Part shown: positions 23,737-31,828 of the stretch, piece after piece
How positions within the stretch are numbered: position 1 is the stretch's first letter
Layout: each line of letters starts with the position of its first letter
NCBI GenBank assembly: GCA_937888955.1
Contig: CALAQW010000149.1
Location: 1 to 32,391, forward strand
Length of the DNA stretch: 32,391 nt
Origin: an uncultured Alphaproteobacteria bacterium
GTDB taxonomy: Bacteria > Pseudomonadota > Alphaproteobacteria > UBA11222
Direction: 5' to 3'
Program-made: the position numbers and the translations under genes
Notes under the pieces: model-generated
What the model saw: only the letters and a program-made list of their open reading frames with translations
What the model was told of the DNA's origin: nothing
Database searches by the model: none

Positions 23737-24474
23737 ATGTTTAAACGCATACTTACTTTATCATTGCTTCTCTTGCTGACTGCCTGTGCCAGCGTTACCC
23801 GCGGCACCAGGGAAGAGTTCGTCATCGAAAGTCAGCCCGAGGGCGCAAAAGCCATCCTGAGCAGCGGGCAGACGTGCATCACGCCCTGCACGCTGAAACT
23901 GAAGCGCAAACATTCTTTCAGCGTCCGCATCGAAAAAGACGGGTTCATGCCGGCCGACGCTGCGATTGACAGCCATGTGGCCGCGGCCGGTGTTGTCGGC
24001 TTTGCCGGCAATGTGCTGATCGGCGGCATTGTCGGTGCCGGTGTCGATATAGTGAGCGGCGCAACCAAAGGGCTGACGCCCAATCCGTTGACAATTGCAT
24101 TGGCACCTGCGCCGGATATCGAACCTGTGCAGCCGGACCTGGCAATGCCGGATCGCAGGCGCGTCACGCCGGGCACCGAATTGGCGTCGTTGCCTGGCCC
24201 TGGCGTAACCGAACCCGCTGCACCCCAAATGGACATTCCGCCGGGCGGGGAAATCGGGGACACACCTGGAACCGATGGTGATCTTGAAGAACTGGCCAGA
24301 GCAGTCGAATCGGATGACGTACTTTTAACGATCGATGCGCCGGGCGCGGCAAACGCCACGGCGGCCGCCGGCGAACCAATCACGACGGCGCCAGCGGTTT
24401 CAGCACCCGTTGATACCGGAACCGTGCCGCCTGTCCCGCTTAAACGCAAGACCCTCGACATTTCACGCTGGTAG
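23737..24474 (+). CDS. PEGA-domain lipoprotein
   Basis: A 245-residue predicted outer-membrane or periplasmic lipoprotein. The signal peptide MFKRILTLSLLLLLTAC ends in a lipobox with Cys17. A PEGA-like beta domain follows (FVIESQPEGAKAILSSGQTC, then CTLKLKRKHSFSVRIEKDG), then a glycine-rich hydrophobic segment GFAGNVLIGGIVGAGVDIVSGA and the conserved LTPNPLTIAL. This is a known small lipoprotein family, sometimes mislabelled translation initiation factor 2. Residues from about 130 on form a Pro/Ala/Asp-rich, probably disordered tail longer than usual. The start at ATG 23737 is fixed by the signal peptide; in-frame upstream sequence is not coding-like. No function is established; PEGA domains are linked to surface layers and signalling. 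Confidence 0.85.
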   Translation: MFKRILTLSLLLLLTACASVTRGTREEFVIESQPEGAKAILSSGQTCITPCTLKLKRKHSFSVRIEKDGFMPADAAIDSHVAAAGVVGFAGNVLIGGIVGAGVDIVSGATKGLTPNPLTIALAPAPDIEPVQPDLAMPDRRRVTPGTELASLPGPGVTEPAAPQMDIPPGGEIGDTPGTDGDLEELARAVESDDVLLTIDAPGAANATAAAGEPITTAPAVSAPVDTGTVPPVPLKRKTLDISRW

Positions 24475-24579
24475 CGATGATCGGCGCGGACAGTCTTGCC
24501 GACTTGTCTTCCTATTTATCGCGACATTGTTTATATGGGTAAGTAATCAGTTATTTAGTGTATGCCGAAACACTGATCG

Positions 24580-24603
24580 CGCTCCCCAAACGGGGAGCGT
24601 TTT
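24580..24603 (+). terminator. intrinsic terminator of the lipoprotein gene
   Basis: CGCTCCCC (24580-24587) pairs perfectly with GGGGAGCG (24592-24599) with a 4-nt loop, followed by TTTT. It lies 105 bp after the lipoprotein stop and about 70 bp before the trcR start, separating the two transcripts. Confidence 0.88.
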
Positions 24604-24674
24604 CACGATCATCCCTCTGTTGGCATTCACTGTCTGTTGGCTAAATTGTCCCGCTTTTGCGGAATGGAGAGAAA

Positions 24675-25448
24675 ATGTCGCAACCATTGATGCCCAAGGC
24701 AACTGCTGTTTGGCTGGTCGACAATACCGCATTGACGTTCGAACAGATTGCGGCGTTTTGCGGACTTCACGTGCTTGAAGTCTCCGGCATTGCCGACGGT
24801 GAGGTGGCCGTCGGTATCAAGGGCCTTGACCCGGTATCGGCCGGACAGCTCAGCCGCGCGGAAATCGAACGCTGCGAAGCCGATCCGACAGCCCGGCTTG
24901 CCTTGCGCGAATCCACCCACCCGCTGCCGCAGAAACGCTCAAAAGGCGCGCGCTACACCCCCGTGTCACGCCGTCAGGACCGGCCCGATGCGATTGCCTG
25001 GCTGCTGCGCAATCACCCGGAGCTGAGCGACGCCCAGATCAGCAAGCTGGTCGGGACGACCAAGCCCACAATTCAGGCTATCCGCGACCGCACCCATTGG
25101 AACCAGGCGAACATCACACCGGTGGATCCGGTCAGCCTTGGCCTGTGCTCGCAGATCGATCTTGATGCTCAGGTAAAAAAGGCGGATGCCCGCGCCGCGC
25201 GTGAACGTGCGAAGCAAGGCCTTGACGAGCCTGGCGACACACTGCGCCCGGTCGAGGAGACAGCCGCGAAATATGCGCCAATCGTCGCACCGCCCATACG
25301 TGAAACCGAAGACGAAGATGCGGAAGCCGAAGAGGCCACAGATTCGACCGACACGGCGCCGCAGCCCGAATCTGGTGAGACAGATGTGCCAGGCGACAGC
25401 GAGGCGGATTTCGGCATGGTACCACCCGATGACGAGGAAGATCGTTAG
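24675..25448 (+). CDS. trcR: DUF1013 protein, TrcR-like cell-cycle transcription factor
   Basis: A 257-residue DUF1013 protein, a family restricted to Alphaproteobacteria. In Caulobacter the member TrcR associates with RNA polymerase and affects cell-cycle gene expression. The conserved core begins MPKATAVWLVDNTALTFEQI and continues with IAAFCGLHVLEVSGIADGEV, DPVSAGQLSRAEIERCE and a helix-turn-helix-like LSDAQISKLVGTTKPTIQAI followed by RDRTHWN. From about residue 190 it becomes a strongly acidic, Pro/Thr-rich tail (DEDAEAEEATDS, ending PPDDEEDR). ATG 24675 sits behind GGAGAG; a TTG 18 bp upstream is less likely. Assignment by family; conserved function is inferred from the homologue. Confidence 0.88.
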   Translation: MSQPLMPKATAVWLVDNTALTFEQIAAFCGLHVLEVSGIADGEVAVGIKGLDPVSAGQLSRAEIERCEADPTARLALRESTHPLPQKRSKGARYTPVSRRQDRPDAIAWLLRNHPELSDAQISKLVGTTKPTIQAIRDRTHWNQANITPVDPVSLGLCSQIDLDAQVKKADARAARERAKQGLDEPGDTLRPVEETAAKYAPIVAPPIRETEDEDAEAEEATDSTDTAPQPESGETDVPGDSEADFGMVPPDDEEDR

Positions 25449-25493
25449 GCCGGGGAACCGATCGCATCGCAGCTTCCATTCCGGTTGAACCTT

Positions 25494-25541
25494 GGTGAAG
25501 AGCGCATAGGGTGAAGAGCGCATAGGGTGAAGCGCGCACAG
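25494..25541. repeat. triple 16-bp tandem repeat
   Basis: GGTGAAGAGCGCATAG occurs at 25494-25509 and 25510-25525 exactly, and as GGTGAAGCGCGCACAG (two changes) at 25526-25541. It lies between trcR and the muramidase gene, outside any supported coding region. It looks like a small minisatellite (possible length polymorphism) and could also be a set of protein-binding sites. Confidence 0.85.
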
Positions 25542-25594
25542 CCCCAAGGGTCGCGTTTCGCATTATAGACATTGCAGCCATTCCTGACGCAGAC

Positions 25595-25617
25595 TGTGCA
25601 ACAAGCATTGTTGCACA
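25595..25617. promoter_or_regulatory. perfect 9-bp inverted repeat upstream of the muramidase gene
   Basis: TGTGCAACA (25595-25603) and TGTTGCACA (25609-25617) are perfect inverted arms with a 5-nt centre (AGCAT), ending 28 bp before the muramidase start. No T-run follows, so an operator or a leader hairpin is more likely than a terminator. Confidence 0.5.
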
Positions 25618-25645
25618 ACAGAATAAGCAAATGCGGGCGGGGACA

Positions 25646-26149
25646 ATGGATATCATCGATCAGACAATCAAGCGCGAAGGCGGGTTTGTCGATCATCCCG
25701 ACGATCCGGGCGGCGCCACCAATATGGGGGTGACACTTGCCACGCTGTCAGACTTTCTTGGCCGCAAAGCGAGCTATGACGAAATCCGCAATCTGACCCA
25801 CGCCGAGGCGCGCGCGGTATATCAGGCCCGCTATATGGATGCGCCGCGCTTCTCGGAGATCGCGGATCACTGGCTGCGCGAGATTGTATTTGACGCCGGC
25901 GTCCTGTTTGGCCCGCCACGCGCGTCCCGCTGGCTGCAGGAAGCGGCCGGGGTAACTGCGGACGGGATCGTCGGCCCGGCGACATTGCGCGCCGTCAATG
26001 CGGCGGACCCCCGACAGCTTGGCGTGAAATTCATCACATCCTGGCTGCGCCGGCACGGGGAACGGGTACAGGCGGGCAAATCCAGCCACAAATTTATCGG
26101 CGGATGGATCAACAGGGCGACAAGTCACCTGCTGTCACTACCTGTATGA
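25646..26149 (+). CDS. glycoside hydrolase family 108 N-acetylmuramidase
   Basis: A 167-residue peptidoglycan-cleaving enzyme of the GH108/secretion-activator type. The catalytic Glu11 is in IKREGGFVDHPDDPGGATNMG, the hallmark motif cut here to its key part EGG...DPGGATNMG. The C-terminal peptidoglycan-binding region (PF09374-like) reads VFDAGVLFGPPRASRWLQEA, then GVTADGIVGPATLRAV. No signal peptide or holin is visible, so export could depend on a secretion system, phage or GTA holin encoded elsewhere. Length is near the family norm. ATG 25646 follows GGCGGGGACA; an ATG at 25631 would add five residues. It is a single gene with no other phage genes around it, so a domesticated lysis or cell-wall-remodelling gene is likely. 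Confidence 0.87.
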   Translation: MDIIDQTIKREGGFVDHPDDPGGATNMGVTLATLSDFLGRKASYDEIRNLTHAEARAVYQARYMDAPRFSEIADHWLREIVFDAGVLFGPPRASRWLQEAAGVTADGIVGPATLRAVNAADPRQLGVKFITSWLRRHGERVQAGKSSHKFIGGWINRATSHLLSLPV

Positions 26150-26176
26150 AATTCAGAAACGAATTCCTGCCGCTCC

Positions 26177-26203
26177 CCCGGAATGGATTATTGCGATTCC
26201 GGG
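26177..26203 (+). terminator. possible terminator hairpin after the muramidase gene
   Basis: CCCGGAAT (26177-26184) pairs with ATTCCGGG (26196-26203), 8 bp with an 11-nt loop, 27 bp after the muramidase stop. Only a scattered T-run follows (CCGCTACAATTTCTT), so termination is uncertain. Confidence 0.45.
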
Positions 26204-26216
26204 CCGCTACAATTTC

Positions 26217-26237
26217 TTACAATTAACCATATTGTAA
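26217..26237. promoter_or_regulatory. inverted repeat upstream of the PAS gene
   Basis: TTACAAT (26217-26223) and ATTGTAA (26231-26237) form a perfect 7-bp inverted repeat with a 7-nt centre, a typical operator layout, 80 bp upstream of the PAS gene ATG. Confidence 0.4.
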
Positions 26238-26270
26238 TTTTCGCGTATCATCCTTAGATACAGCCTTGGG

Positions 26271-26313
26271 TGGTATCTGGGATTCATTTTTTAATATTTT
26301 ACTTGGGATACCA
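26271..26313 (+). promoter_or_regulatory. leader inverted repeat next to the PAS gene start
   Basis: TGGTATC (26271-26277) can pair with GATACCA (26307-26313), which ends 3 bp before the ATG and overlaps the only ribosome-binding-site-like bases (GGGAT). The loop is AT-rich. If formed in the mRNA it would hide the start site. Confidence 0.35.
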
Positions 26314-26316
26314 TCC

Positions 26317-26838
26317 ATGAAACGCTTTTCCAGCGGGGACCAACCGCAGCGGATTTTATCCGCCCTGACGGAAGCAGAAGATTTTGTCATCGATCCGGCG
26401 CTGCAATTTGAGCGGTCGGAGCTTCGCGAATTTCACGCCTATTGGGAGCAGTCGCGCGGCGACAAGAATTTTCCGCAACGTGCGGACATCATCCCCATCC
26501 CAATGCCGCGGCTGCTGCCCTGGACCATCATGTTCGATGCCGTCGAAGGTGGGGCGGACTTTACCGTCCGCGTTTGCGGCACCGCATTGACCGATATCTT
26601 CGGTATCGAACTGCGCGGCAAAAGCGTCAGACTATTACCTGAAACCCTCGCGGCGCGGATGATACTGAGCGGCCAGCGCTGTATCGCGCTGCGTGCCCCG
26701 ATACGCGGGCATTCGCAGATTTCCCGCGCACCCGGACAGGATTTTCAGGGTGTCGAAATCTGCGCTGTCCCGATCTCGAACGACGGCGAGACAATCGACA
26801 TGATCCTCGCCGTCGCGCTGCTGGCAACGCGGATTTAG
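26317..26838 (+). CDS. PAS-domain protein of the PAS_5 family
   Basis: A 173-residue protein resembling the alphaproteobacterial PAS_5 (PF07310) family. The N-terminal part has FHAYWEQSRGDKNFPQRADI; the PAS core has LLPWTIMFDAVEGGADFTVR, VCGTALTDIFGIELRGKSV and a final strand ETIDMILAVALLATRI. The family is thought to sense a signal through a PAS fold, but no output domain is present, so it may act through partner proteins. ATG 26317 (MKRFSSGDQ) matches the usual family start; an upstream TTG extension is not supported. It is monocistronic and converges on the second luciferase-like gene. Confidence 0.8.
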   Translation: MKRFSSGDQPQRILSALTEAEDFVIDPALQFERSELREFHAYWEQSRGDKNFPQRADIIPIPMPRLLPWTIMFDAVEGGADFTVRVCGTALTDIFGIELRGKSVRLLPETLAARMILSGQRCIALRAPIRGHSQISRAPGQDFQGVEICAVPISNDGETIDMILAVALLATRI

Positions 26839-26879
26839 TCCTCTCCAGCCGGTCGCAACCCTGCGCTGCGGAGAACCTC

Positions 26880-28064
26880 TTATTCCGCGGCGCCGGCTTT
26901 CTGCGACGGTGTCTGATTGGTCGCCATATCGAACGGTGCCGTATCGATTTCATCAAGCTCCAGCTCGCCGTTCAGCACCGCCTGTTTCCATTGCTGATGG
27001 TCATCTTCCATCGCGTGGAATTCGGGCATGACTTCCTTTGCAAACAGTTCAAGGCTGTCGCAAATATGCTGATGCGTATTGCGGCCGGCCTGATTGAGCA
27101 GGATCACCTGATCGACATGCGAGTCGGCGAATTTGTGCAGCCGCTCCCGGATCGTCTCAGGTGAGCCGATCAATCCACCGGTTGAGGCTTTCTGCCCCGC
27201 CGGGGTCTGCTTCCATTTCTGATATTCATCCCACAGGCTGACCGTGCCCGGCTTCACCGGCCCGGTCTTGTTGTAATAGACAAGCGCGAACTGGAAAAAG
27301 CTCCACCCGTCGGCGCGGCGCTGCGCCTCCTCATCGGTTTCTGCGCACATGAAGCCGCTCACCACCGCGATATTGGGGTTGGGCTGATAATCGCAGAGCT
27401 TCTGCTGATTCTTCGTGAACTGATTATAATAGGCATGCACCCAGGCCTTCGCGGCATCGGCGCTGACGAACTGGAAGCCAAGCGCGCCCATCCCGCGCAT
27501 CCCTGCCATGCGGATCGTCTCAAGCTGCGAACAGGCGACCCAGAGCGGCGGGTGCGGTTTCTGCTTGGGCTTGGGGATGACGTTACGCAGGGGAAAATCA
27601 AAATATTTGCCGTGATATTCCCAGCCTTCGTTCCAGAACATCGGCAGCACGGCCTGCACCGCGTCCTCCCACACATCGCGTTTGTCGCGGAACCGCCGCT
27701 CGAACGGATGCAGTTCGGTCACGCTTGAGCCTTCACCCAGCCCAAGCTCCACACGCCCGTCACTGACCAGATCAAGGGTCGAGACCCGCTCCGCCACCCG
27801 CGCGGGATGATTGGTCGTCAATTGCACGATGCCATGGCCAAGGCGGATATTTCGCGTCCGCTGACTGGCAGCGGACAGAAACACCTCAGGTGCTGCGGAA
27901 TGGGAATATTCTTCGAGGAAGTGATGTTCCACCTCCCACGCATAATCATAGCCAAGCTTGTCCGCGAGCTCGATCTCGGCCAGCGAGTTCTTGAGCAGAT
28001 TATACTCATCATCAGGTGCCCAGGGTTTGGGTAACTGATGTTCGTAAAAAATCCCGAATTTCAT
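26880..28064 (-). CDS. second LLM class flavin-dependent monooxygenase
   Basis: A 394-residue luciferase-like TIM-barrel protein: MKFGIFYEHQLPKPW, ELADKLGYDYAWEVEHHFLE, IRLGHGIVQLTTNHPARVAE, VSDGRVELGLGEGSSVTELH and C-terminal LELFAKEVMPEFHAMEDDHQQ. It differs from the copy at 11156-12301 in N-terminus and loops, so the two are distinct subfamilies rather than a recent duplicate. Start ATG 28064 follows GGAGGATGTC; longer in-frame upstream codons are not supported. It lies 87 bp downstream of the propionyl-CoA synthetase on the same strand, suggesting one transcript. The substrate is unknown, and a flavin reductase is not encoded nearby. Confidence 0.88.
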   Translation of the reverse strand: MKFGIFYEHQLPKPWAPDDEYNLLKNSLAEIELADKLGYDYAWEVEHHFLEEYSHSAAPEVFLSAASQRTRNIRLGHGIVQLTTNHPARVAERVSTLDLVSDGRVELGLGEGSSVTELHPFERRFRDKRDVWEDAVQAVLPMFWNEGWEYHGKYFDFPLRNVIPKPKQKPHPPLWVACSQLETIRMAGMRGMGALGFQFVSADAAKAWVHAYYNQFTKNQQKLCDYQPNPNIAVVSGFMCAETDEEAQRRADGWSFFQFALVYYNKTGPVKPGTVSLWDEYQKWKQTPAGQKASTGGLIGSPETIRERLHKFADSHVDQVILLNQAGRNTHQHICDSLELFAKEVMPEFHAMEDDHQQWKQAVLNGELELDEIDTAPFDMATNQTPSQKAGAAE

Positions 28065-28151
28065 GACATCCTCCCGCCTTGTCCGCGCCCGTTTTTTCAG
28101 ACGCATTTCTTCGCTTGTCGCGATCAGTTATTGAGCATTGCCTATTCTGCG

Positions 28152-30053
28152 CTACTTCGCGTCTTTCGCAAAGCCCGCATCGCGCAAGGCTTCGGTGATC
28201 TCATCCAGGATGACCGGGTCATCGATGGTCGCGGGCATACGCCATTCTTCACCATCGGCGATCTTGCGCATGGTGCCACGCAACACCTTGCCTGAACGGG
28301 TCTTGGGCAAACGCTGCACAACCTTGGCGGTCTTGAAGGCCGCAACCGGGCCGATCTGTTCACGGATCATACCGACAAGCTCGCGCTCGATCTCGCCTAT
28401 ATCGCGGGTAACCCCTGCATTCAGCACCACAAAGCCCAATGGCAATTGCCCTTTGAGCGCATCGGCGACGCCGATCACCGCGCATTCAGCGACATCGGGA
28501 TGCGCCGCCAGCACTTCCTCCATCCCGCCGGTCGACAGGCGATGGCCCGCCACATTGATGATATCGTCCGTACGCGCCATGACATAGAGGTAACCGTCGC
28601 TGTCCATATATCCCGCATCGGCGGTTTTGTAGTAGCCGGGATGTTCTTCCAGATAGGAACTGCGATAACCGGCCTCATTCTCCCACAAGGTCGGCAGGCA
28701 ACCGGGCGGCAACGGCAGTTTCAGTGCGATGGAACCGATCGTATCGGCGGGAACCGGATGATTGCCTTCGTCCAGCACCTCGACCCGGTAGCCCGGCATC
28801 ACGACCGAGGGGGAACCGTACTTCACCGGCAGTTGCTCGATCCCCAGCGGATTGGCAACGATCGGCCAGCCGGTTTCGGTCTGCCACCAATGATCGATCA
28901 CCGGCACCTTGAGATGCCGCTCGGCCCATTGGATGGTATCGGGGTCCGCGCGCTCACCGGCAAGAAACAGGGCACGGAATTTGCCAAGATCATAATCGCC
29001 GATCAGCGTGGCCTCCGGATCCTGCTGCTTGATCGCGCGGAACGCGGTGGGTGCGGTGAACAATGTCACCACATCATGCTGCGCGATCACCCGCCAGAAA
29101 GCCCCGGCATCCGGCGTGCCGACCGGCTTGCCTTCATACAGGATCGCCGTATTGCCGCTCAGGAGCGGACCATAGACGATGTAGGAATGACCCACGACCC
29201 AGCCGACATCAGACGCCGCCCAGAACACCTCGCCCGGCTTCACCCCATAGATGTTCCGCATCGACCAGTTGAGCGCGACCATATGCCCGCCATTGTCGCG
29301 CACCACACCTTTGGGAATGCCGGTTGTCCCCGACGTATAAAGCACATAAAGCGGGTCGGTCGCCGCAACGGGCACGCAATCGGCAGGGGCCACCCCTTCC
29401 TGGGCCGCATCCCAGTCCACATCACGGCCGGGGATCAGCGCGCACCGCTCCATCTCCCGCTGCAGGATGATGCAGCCCTGCGGTTTGTGCCGCGCCAGTT
29501 CAATCGCCCCGTCCAGCAGCGGTTTGTAGGCGACGACGCGCCCCGGTTCGAGCCCGCAAGAGGCCGCGACGATGAGCTTTGGCTTGGCATCATCGATACG
29601 GGTGGCAAGCTCGTTTGCCGCAAAACCGCCAAATACAACCGAATGCACCGCACCAATACGCGCACAGGCCAGCATCGCAACCGCTGTCTCGGGCACCATC
29701 GGCATATAGATGATGACCCGGTCGCCCTTCGCCACCCCCTGGGCGCGCAAGGCACCGGCAAACTGCGCCACATCGTCACGCAAAGTCCGGTAGCTGATGC
29801 TGCGGACCGTGCCGGTCACCGGCGAATCATAGATCAGCGCTGCCTGATCGCCGCGCCCCGCCGCAACCTGCCGGTCGAGGCAATTATAGGCCGTGTTGGT
29901 CTGCGCCCCTGAAAACCAGCGATAGATAGGGGCAGCGCTGTCATCGAGCACCTTGTCCCACTTCCTGTCCCAGTGCAGCGCTTCTGCCGCTTCCGCCCAG
30001 AATCCTTCCGGATCCGCCTGCCAATTGGCATAAGTCTCGCGATATGTGGCCAT
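28152..30053 (-). CDS. prpE: propionyl-CoA synthetase (propionate-CoA ligase)
   Basis: A 633-residue acetyl/propionyl-CoA-synthetase-type enzyme making propionyl-CoA from propionate, ATP and CoA. The N-terminal ACAS region (YANWQADPEGFWAEAAEAL) is followed by ALIYDSPVTGTVRSISYRTL, GAVHSVVFGGFAANELATRI, the P-loop LYTSGTTGIPKGVVRDNGG (238-256), DHWWQTETGWPI and the C-terminal Lys589 in RSGKVLRGTMRKI. The SPVTG and VVRDNGGH segments are typical of PrpE rather than AcsA. It leads the minus-strand pair with the monooxygenase and diverges from a TSUP permease gene across 156 bp. It may feed propionate arising from odd-chain or branched acid catabolism; methylcitrate-cycle genes are not in the window. 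Confidence 0.88.
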   Translation of the reverse strand: MATYRETYANWQADPEGFWAEAAEALHWDRKWDKVLDDSAAPIYRWFSGAQTNTAYNCLDRQVAAGRGDQAALIYDSPVTGTVRSISYRTLRDDVAQFAGALRAQGVAKGDRVIIYMPMVPETAVAMLACARIGAVHSVVFGGFAANELATRIDDAKPKLIVAASCGLEPGRVVAYKPLLDGAIELARHKPQGCIILQREMERCALIPGRDVDWDAAQEGVAPADCVPVAATDPLYVLYTSGTTGIPKGVVRDNGGHMVALNWSMRNIYGVKPGEVFWAASDVGWVVGHSYIVYGPLLSGNTAILYEGKPVGTPDAGAFWRVIAQHDVVTLFTAPTAFRAIKQQDPEATLIGDYDLGKFRALFLAGERADPDTIQWAERHLKVPVIDHWWQTETGWPIVANPLGIEQLPVKYGSPSVVMPGYRVEVLDEGNHPVPADTIGSIALKLPLPPGCLPTLWENEAGYRSSYLEEHPGYYKTADAGYMDSDGYLYVMARTDDIINVAGHRLSTGGMEEVLAAHPDVAECAVIGVADALKGQLPLGFVVLNAGVTRDIGEIERELVGMIREQIGPVAAFKTAKVVQRLPKTRSGKVLRGTMRKIADGEEWRMPATIDDPVILDEITEALRDAGFAKDAK

Positions 30054-30209
30054 TACCCTACTCCCTGCTACCGGCCCGCCCTTATCCGCAGACAGCCCGG
30101 CCTATACCCTTTTGCGATAGATTATAATAGTTTGTCCCAGTCTTGCCGTCCGGTCCGGACGAATGCAAGCCCTTCCCGCCACCCCGGATGAAAGGACGGC
30201 AATGATCCT

Positions 30210-30971
30210 ATGATCGACGATCCCTGGTTTTACGCGGTCGCGATCCCGGCGGTCCTGCTTTGCGGTATTTCCAAAGGCGGCTTTGCCGGCGGACTTGGCA
30301 TCATCGCGGTACCGTTGATGGCGCTTGTCGTGCCGCCCCTGCAGGCGGCGGGGATATTGCTGCCGATTCTCATCTTTATGGATGCGTTGGGGGTCTGGAA
30401 ATATCGCCATGCCTGGGACCGGCGCGATATGCGCCTTCTGCTGCTTGGCGCGATTGCGGGCATTGCGCTTGGCACCGCGACGGCACAGATCGTCAATGAA
30501 AACCACATCCGCCTGATGGTCGGCGTGATCGCACTGATTTTCGCGCTCAATCACTGGATCTCACGCGGCGAAAGCGCACCGCCCAAACCGCGCGACAAAG
30601 CCAAGGCAACCCTGTGGGGGACGATCAGCGGCTTTACCAGTTTCGTGTCCCATGCAGGCGGCCCGCCATTACAGGTCTATATGCTGCCGCTCAAACTCGA
30701 CAAGACCGTCTATGTCGGCACAAGCGTGGTCTTCTTCATGGTTGTGAACTGGGCCAAACTCGTGCCCTATGCCTGGCTTGGCCAGCTTGCGCCAGGCAAT
30801 CTGTGGACCGCGGCCTTGCTGCTGCCGCTGGCGCCGGCAGGTATGTATCTTGGCTTCTGGCTGCACGACATCATCCCGCAGAAACCGTTTTTCCGGATCG
30901 TTTATATCCTGGTGTTTCTGGTCGGGCTCAAACTCATCTGGGACGGCACAACAGCCTTATTGGGCAATTGA
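30210..30971 (+). CDS. TauE/SafE (TSUP) family permease, second copy
   Basis: A 253-residue polytopic TSUP protein, shorter than the one at 2077-2991 and of a different subgroup. The repeat signatures are GISKGGFAGGLGIIAVPLMA (residues 19-38) and GFTSFVSHAGGPPLQVYMLP in the second half, both characteristic. It would export or import sulfite, organosulfonates or other small anions across the inner membrane. It is divergent from prpE; the 156-bp gap contains a TATAAT-like ATTATAATAG near 30121-30130 that could serve either direction, without a convincing -35. The following SDR gene starts 38 bp later and may be co-transcribed. Confidence 0.85.
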   Translation: MIDDPWFYAVAIPAVLLCGISKGGFAGGLGIIAVPLMALVVPPLQAAGILLPILIFMDALGVWKYRHAWDRRDMRLLLLGAIAGIALGTATAQIVNENHIRLMVGVIALIFALNHWISRGESAPPKPRDKAKATLWGTISGFTSFVSHAGGPPLQVYMLPLKLDKTVYVGTSVVFFMVVNWAKLVPYAWLGQLAPGNLWTAALLLPLAPAGMYLGFWLHDIIPQKPFFRIVYILVFLVGLKLIWDGTTALLGN

Positions 30972-31009
30972 ATTGATCGCGATACTGAAATAATTGAGGG
31001 AGCATGGAT

Positions 31010-31801
31010 ATGGGTAAATCACTGACGGGAAAGCGTGCCATCGTCACTGGCGCGGCGAGCGGTATCGGGCGGGCGAGCGCCTTGCTGTTCGCATCCGAAG
31101 GCGCGCAGGTAATCGCTGCTGACTGGGCGGAAGACGGGGTGCGCGAAACAGCCGCGCTGATCGACAAGGCACAGGGCGAGGCAATCGCGCTGACAGTCGA
31201 TGCCGGCGATGAGGAACAGGTCGCGGCAATGGTCGCACGCTGCGTCGATAGTTTCGGCGGGGTCGATATCGTCTATGCCAATGCCGGGGTAAGCGGCGGC
31301 TTTACCGGCCCGCTCGACTGGCAGGTTGAAGATTGGGAGAAGGTGCTGCGCGTCAATCTGATCGGCCCCTATCTGGCGATGAAGCATGCCGCGCGCGAAA
31401 TGATCAAACAGGGCGGCGGTTCGCTGATCGCCACCGCATCGGTCGCCGGGCTCAATGCGAATGCCGGCGGCGTGCCTTATAGCGCGAGCAAGGCTGGCGT
31501 TATCAATATGGTCAAGGTAATGGCGCATGGGCTGTCGGGTACCGGTGTACGGGTCAATGCGATCTGTCCCGGATTGATCGAAACCGGCATGACACAGCCG
31601 ATTTTCGACGGGGCGCGCGCACGCGGTTCCGAGGCGAGCATCGGACAGCTCAACCCCATGCTGCGGCACGGGGAACCTGACGAGATCGCACAGATGGCGC
31701 TTTTCCTGGCAAGTGACGCGGCCTCCTATGTCAATGGCCAGGCCATCGCGGTGGATGGCGGGCTTTCCGCCTCGCACCCCTTCACCCCGCGCCGCCGTTA
31801 A
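31010..31801 (+). CDS. SDR family NAD(P)-dependent oxidoreductase
   Basis: A 263-residue classical short-chain dehydrogenase. The cofactor motif TGAASGIG is at residues 13-20, NAGVSGG after the fourth strand, and the catalytic tetrad N116, S144, Y157, K161 (PYSASKAGV) is complete. Asp38 in AADWAE at the end of the second strand suggests NAD preference. It reduces or oxidises a hydroxyl/keto group of an unknown substrate. Two ATGs occur at 31004 and 31010; GAGGGAG lies better for the second, which gives [12 protein letters not shown]. It is followed after 27 bp by the FAD-dependent oxidoreductase gene on the same strand, with which it probably forms an operon. Confidence 0.9.
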   Translation: MGKSLTGKRAIVTGAASGIGRASALLFASEGAQVIAADWAEDGVRETAALIDKAQGEAIALTVDAGDEEQVAAMVARCVDSFGGVDIVYANAGVSGGFTGPLDWQVEDWEKVLRVNLIGPYLAMKHAAREMIKQGGGSLIATASVAGLNANAGGVPYSASKAGVINMVKVMAHGLSGTGVRVNAICPGLIETGMTQPIFDGARARGSEASIGQLNPMLRHGEPDEIAQMALFLASDAASYVNGQAIAVDGGLSASHPFTPRRR

Positions 31802-31828
31802 GCAAGGACGGACAAGACCGGGCACAAG

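Noticed and set aside
25494-25541. Tandem repeats considered as a CRISPR remnant.
   Set aside because: Units are 16 bp, directly adjacent without spacers, and no cas gene is present.
11156-28064. The two luciferase-like monooxygenases as a recent duplication.
   Set aside because: Their N-termini, loops and lengths differ clearly; only general family motifs are shared.
28446-29912. A 488-codon plus-strand open frame opposite prpE.
   Set aside because: Antisense to a complete propionyl-CoA synthetase; shadow composition.
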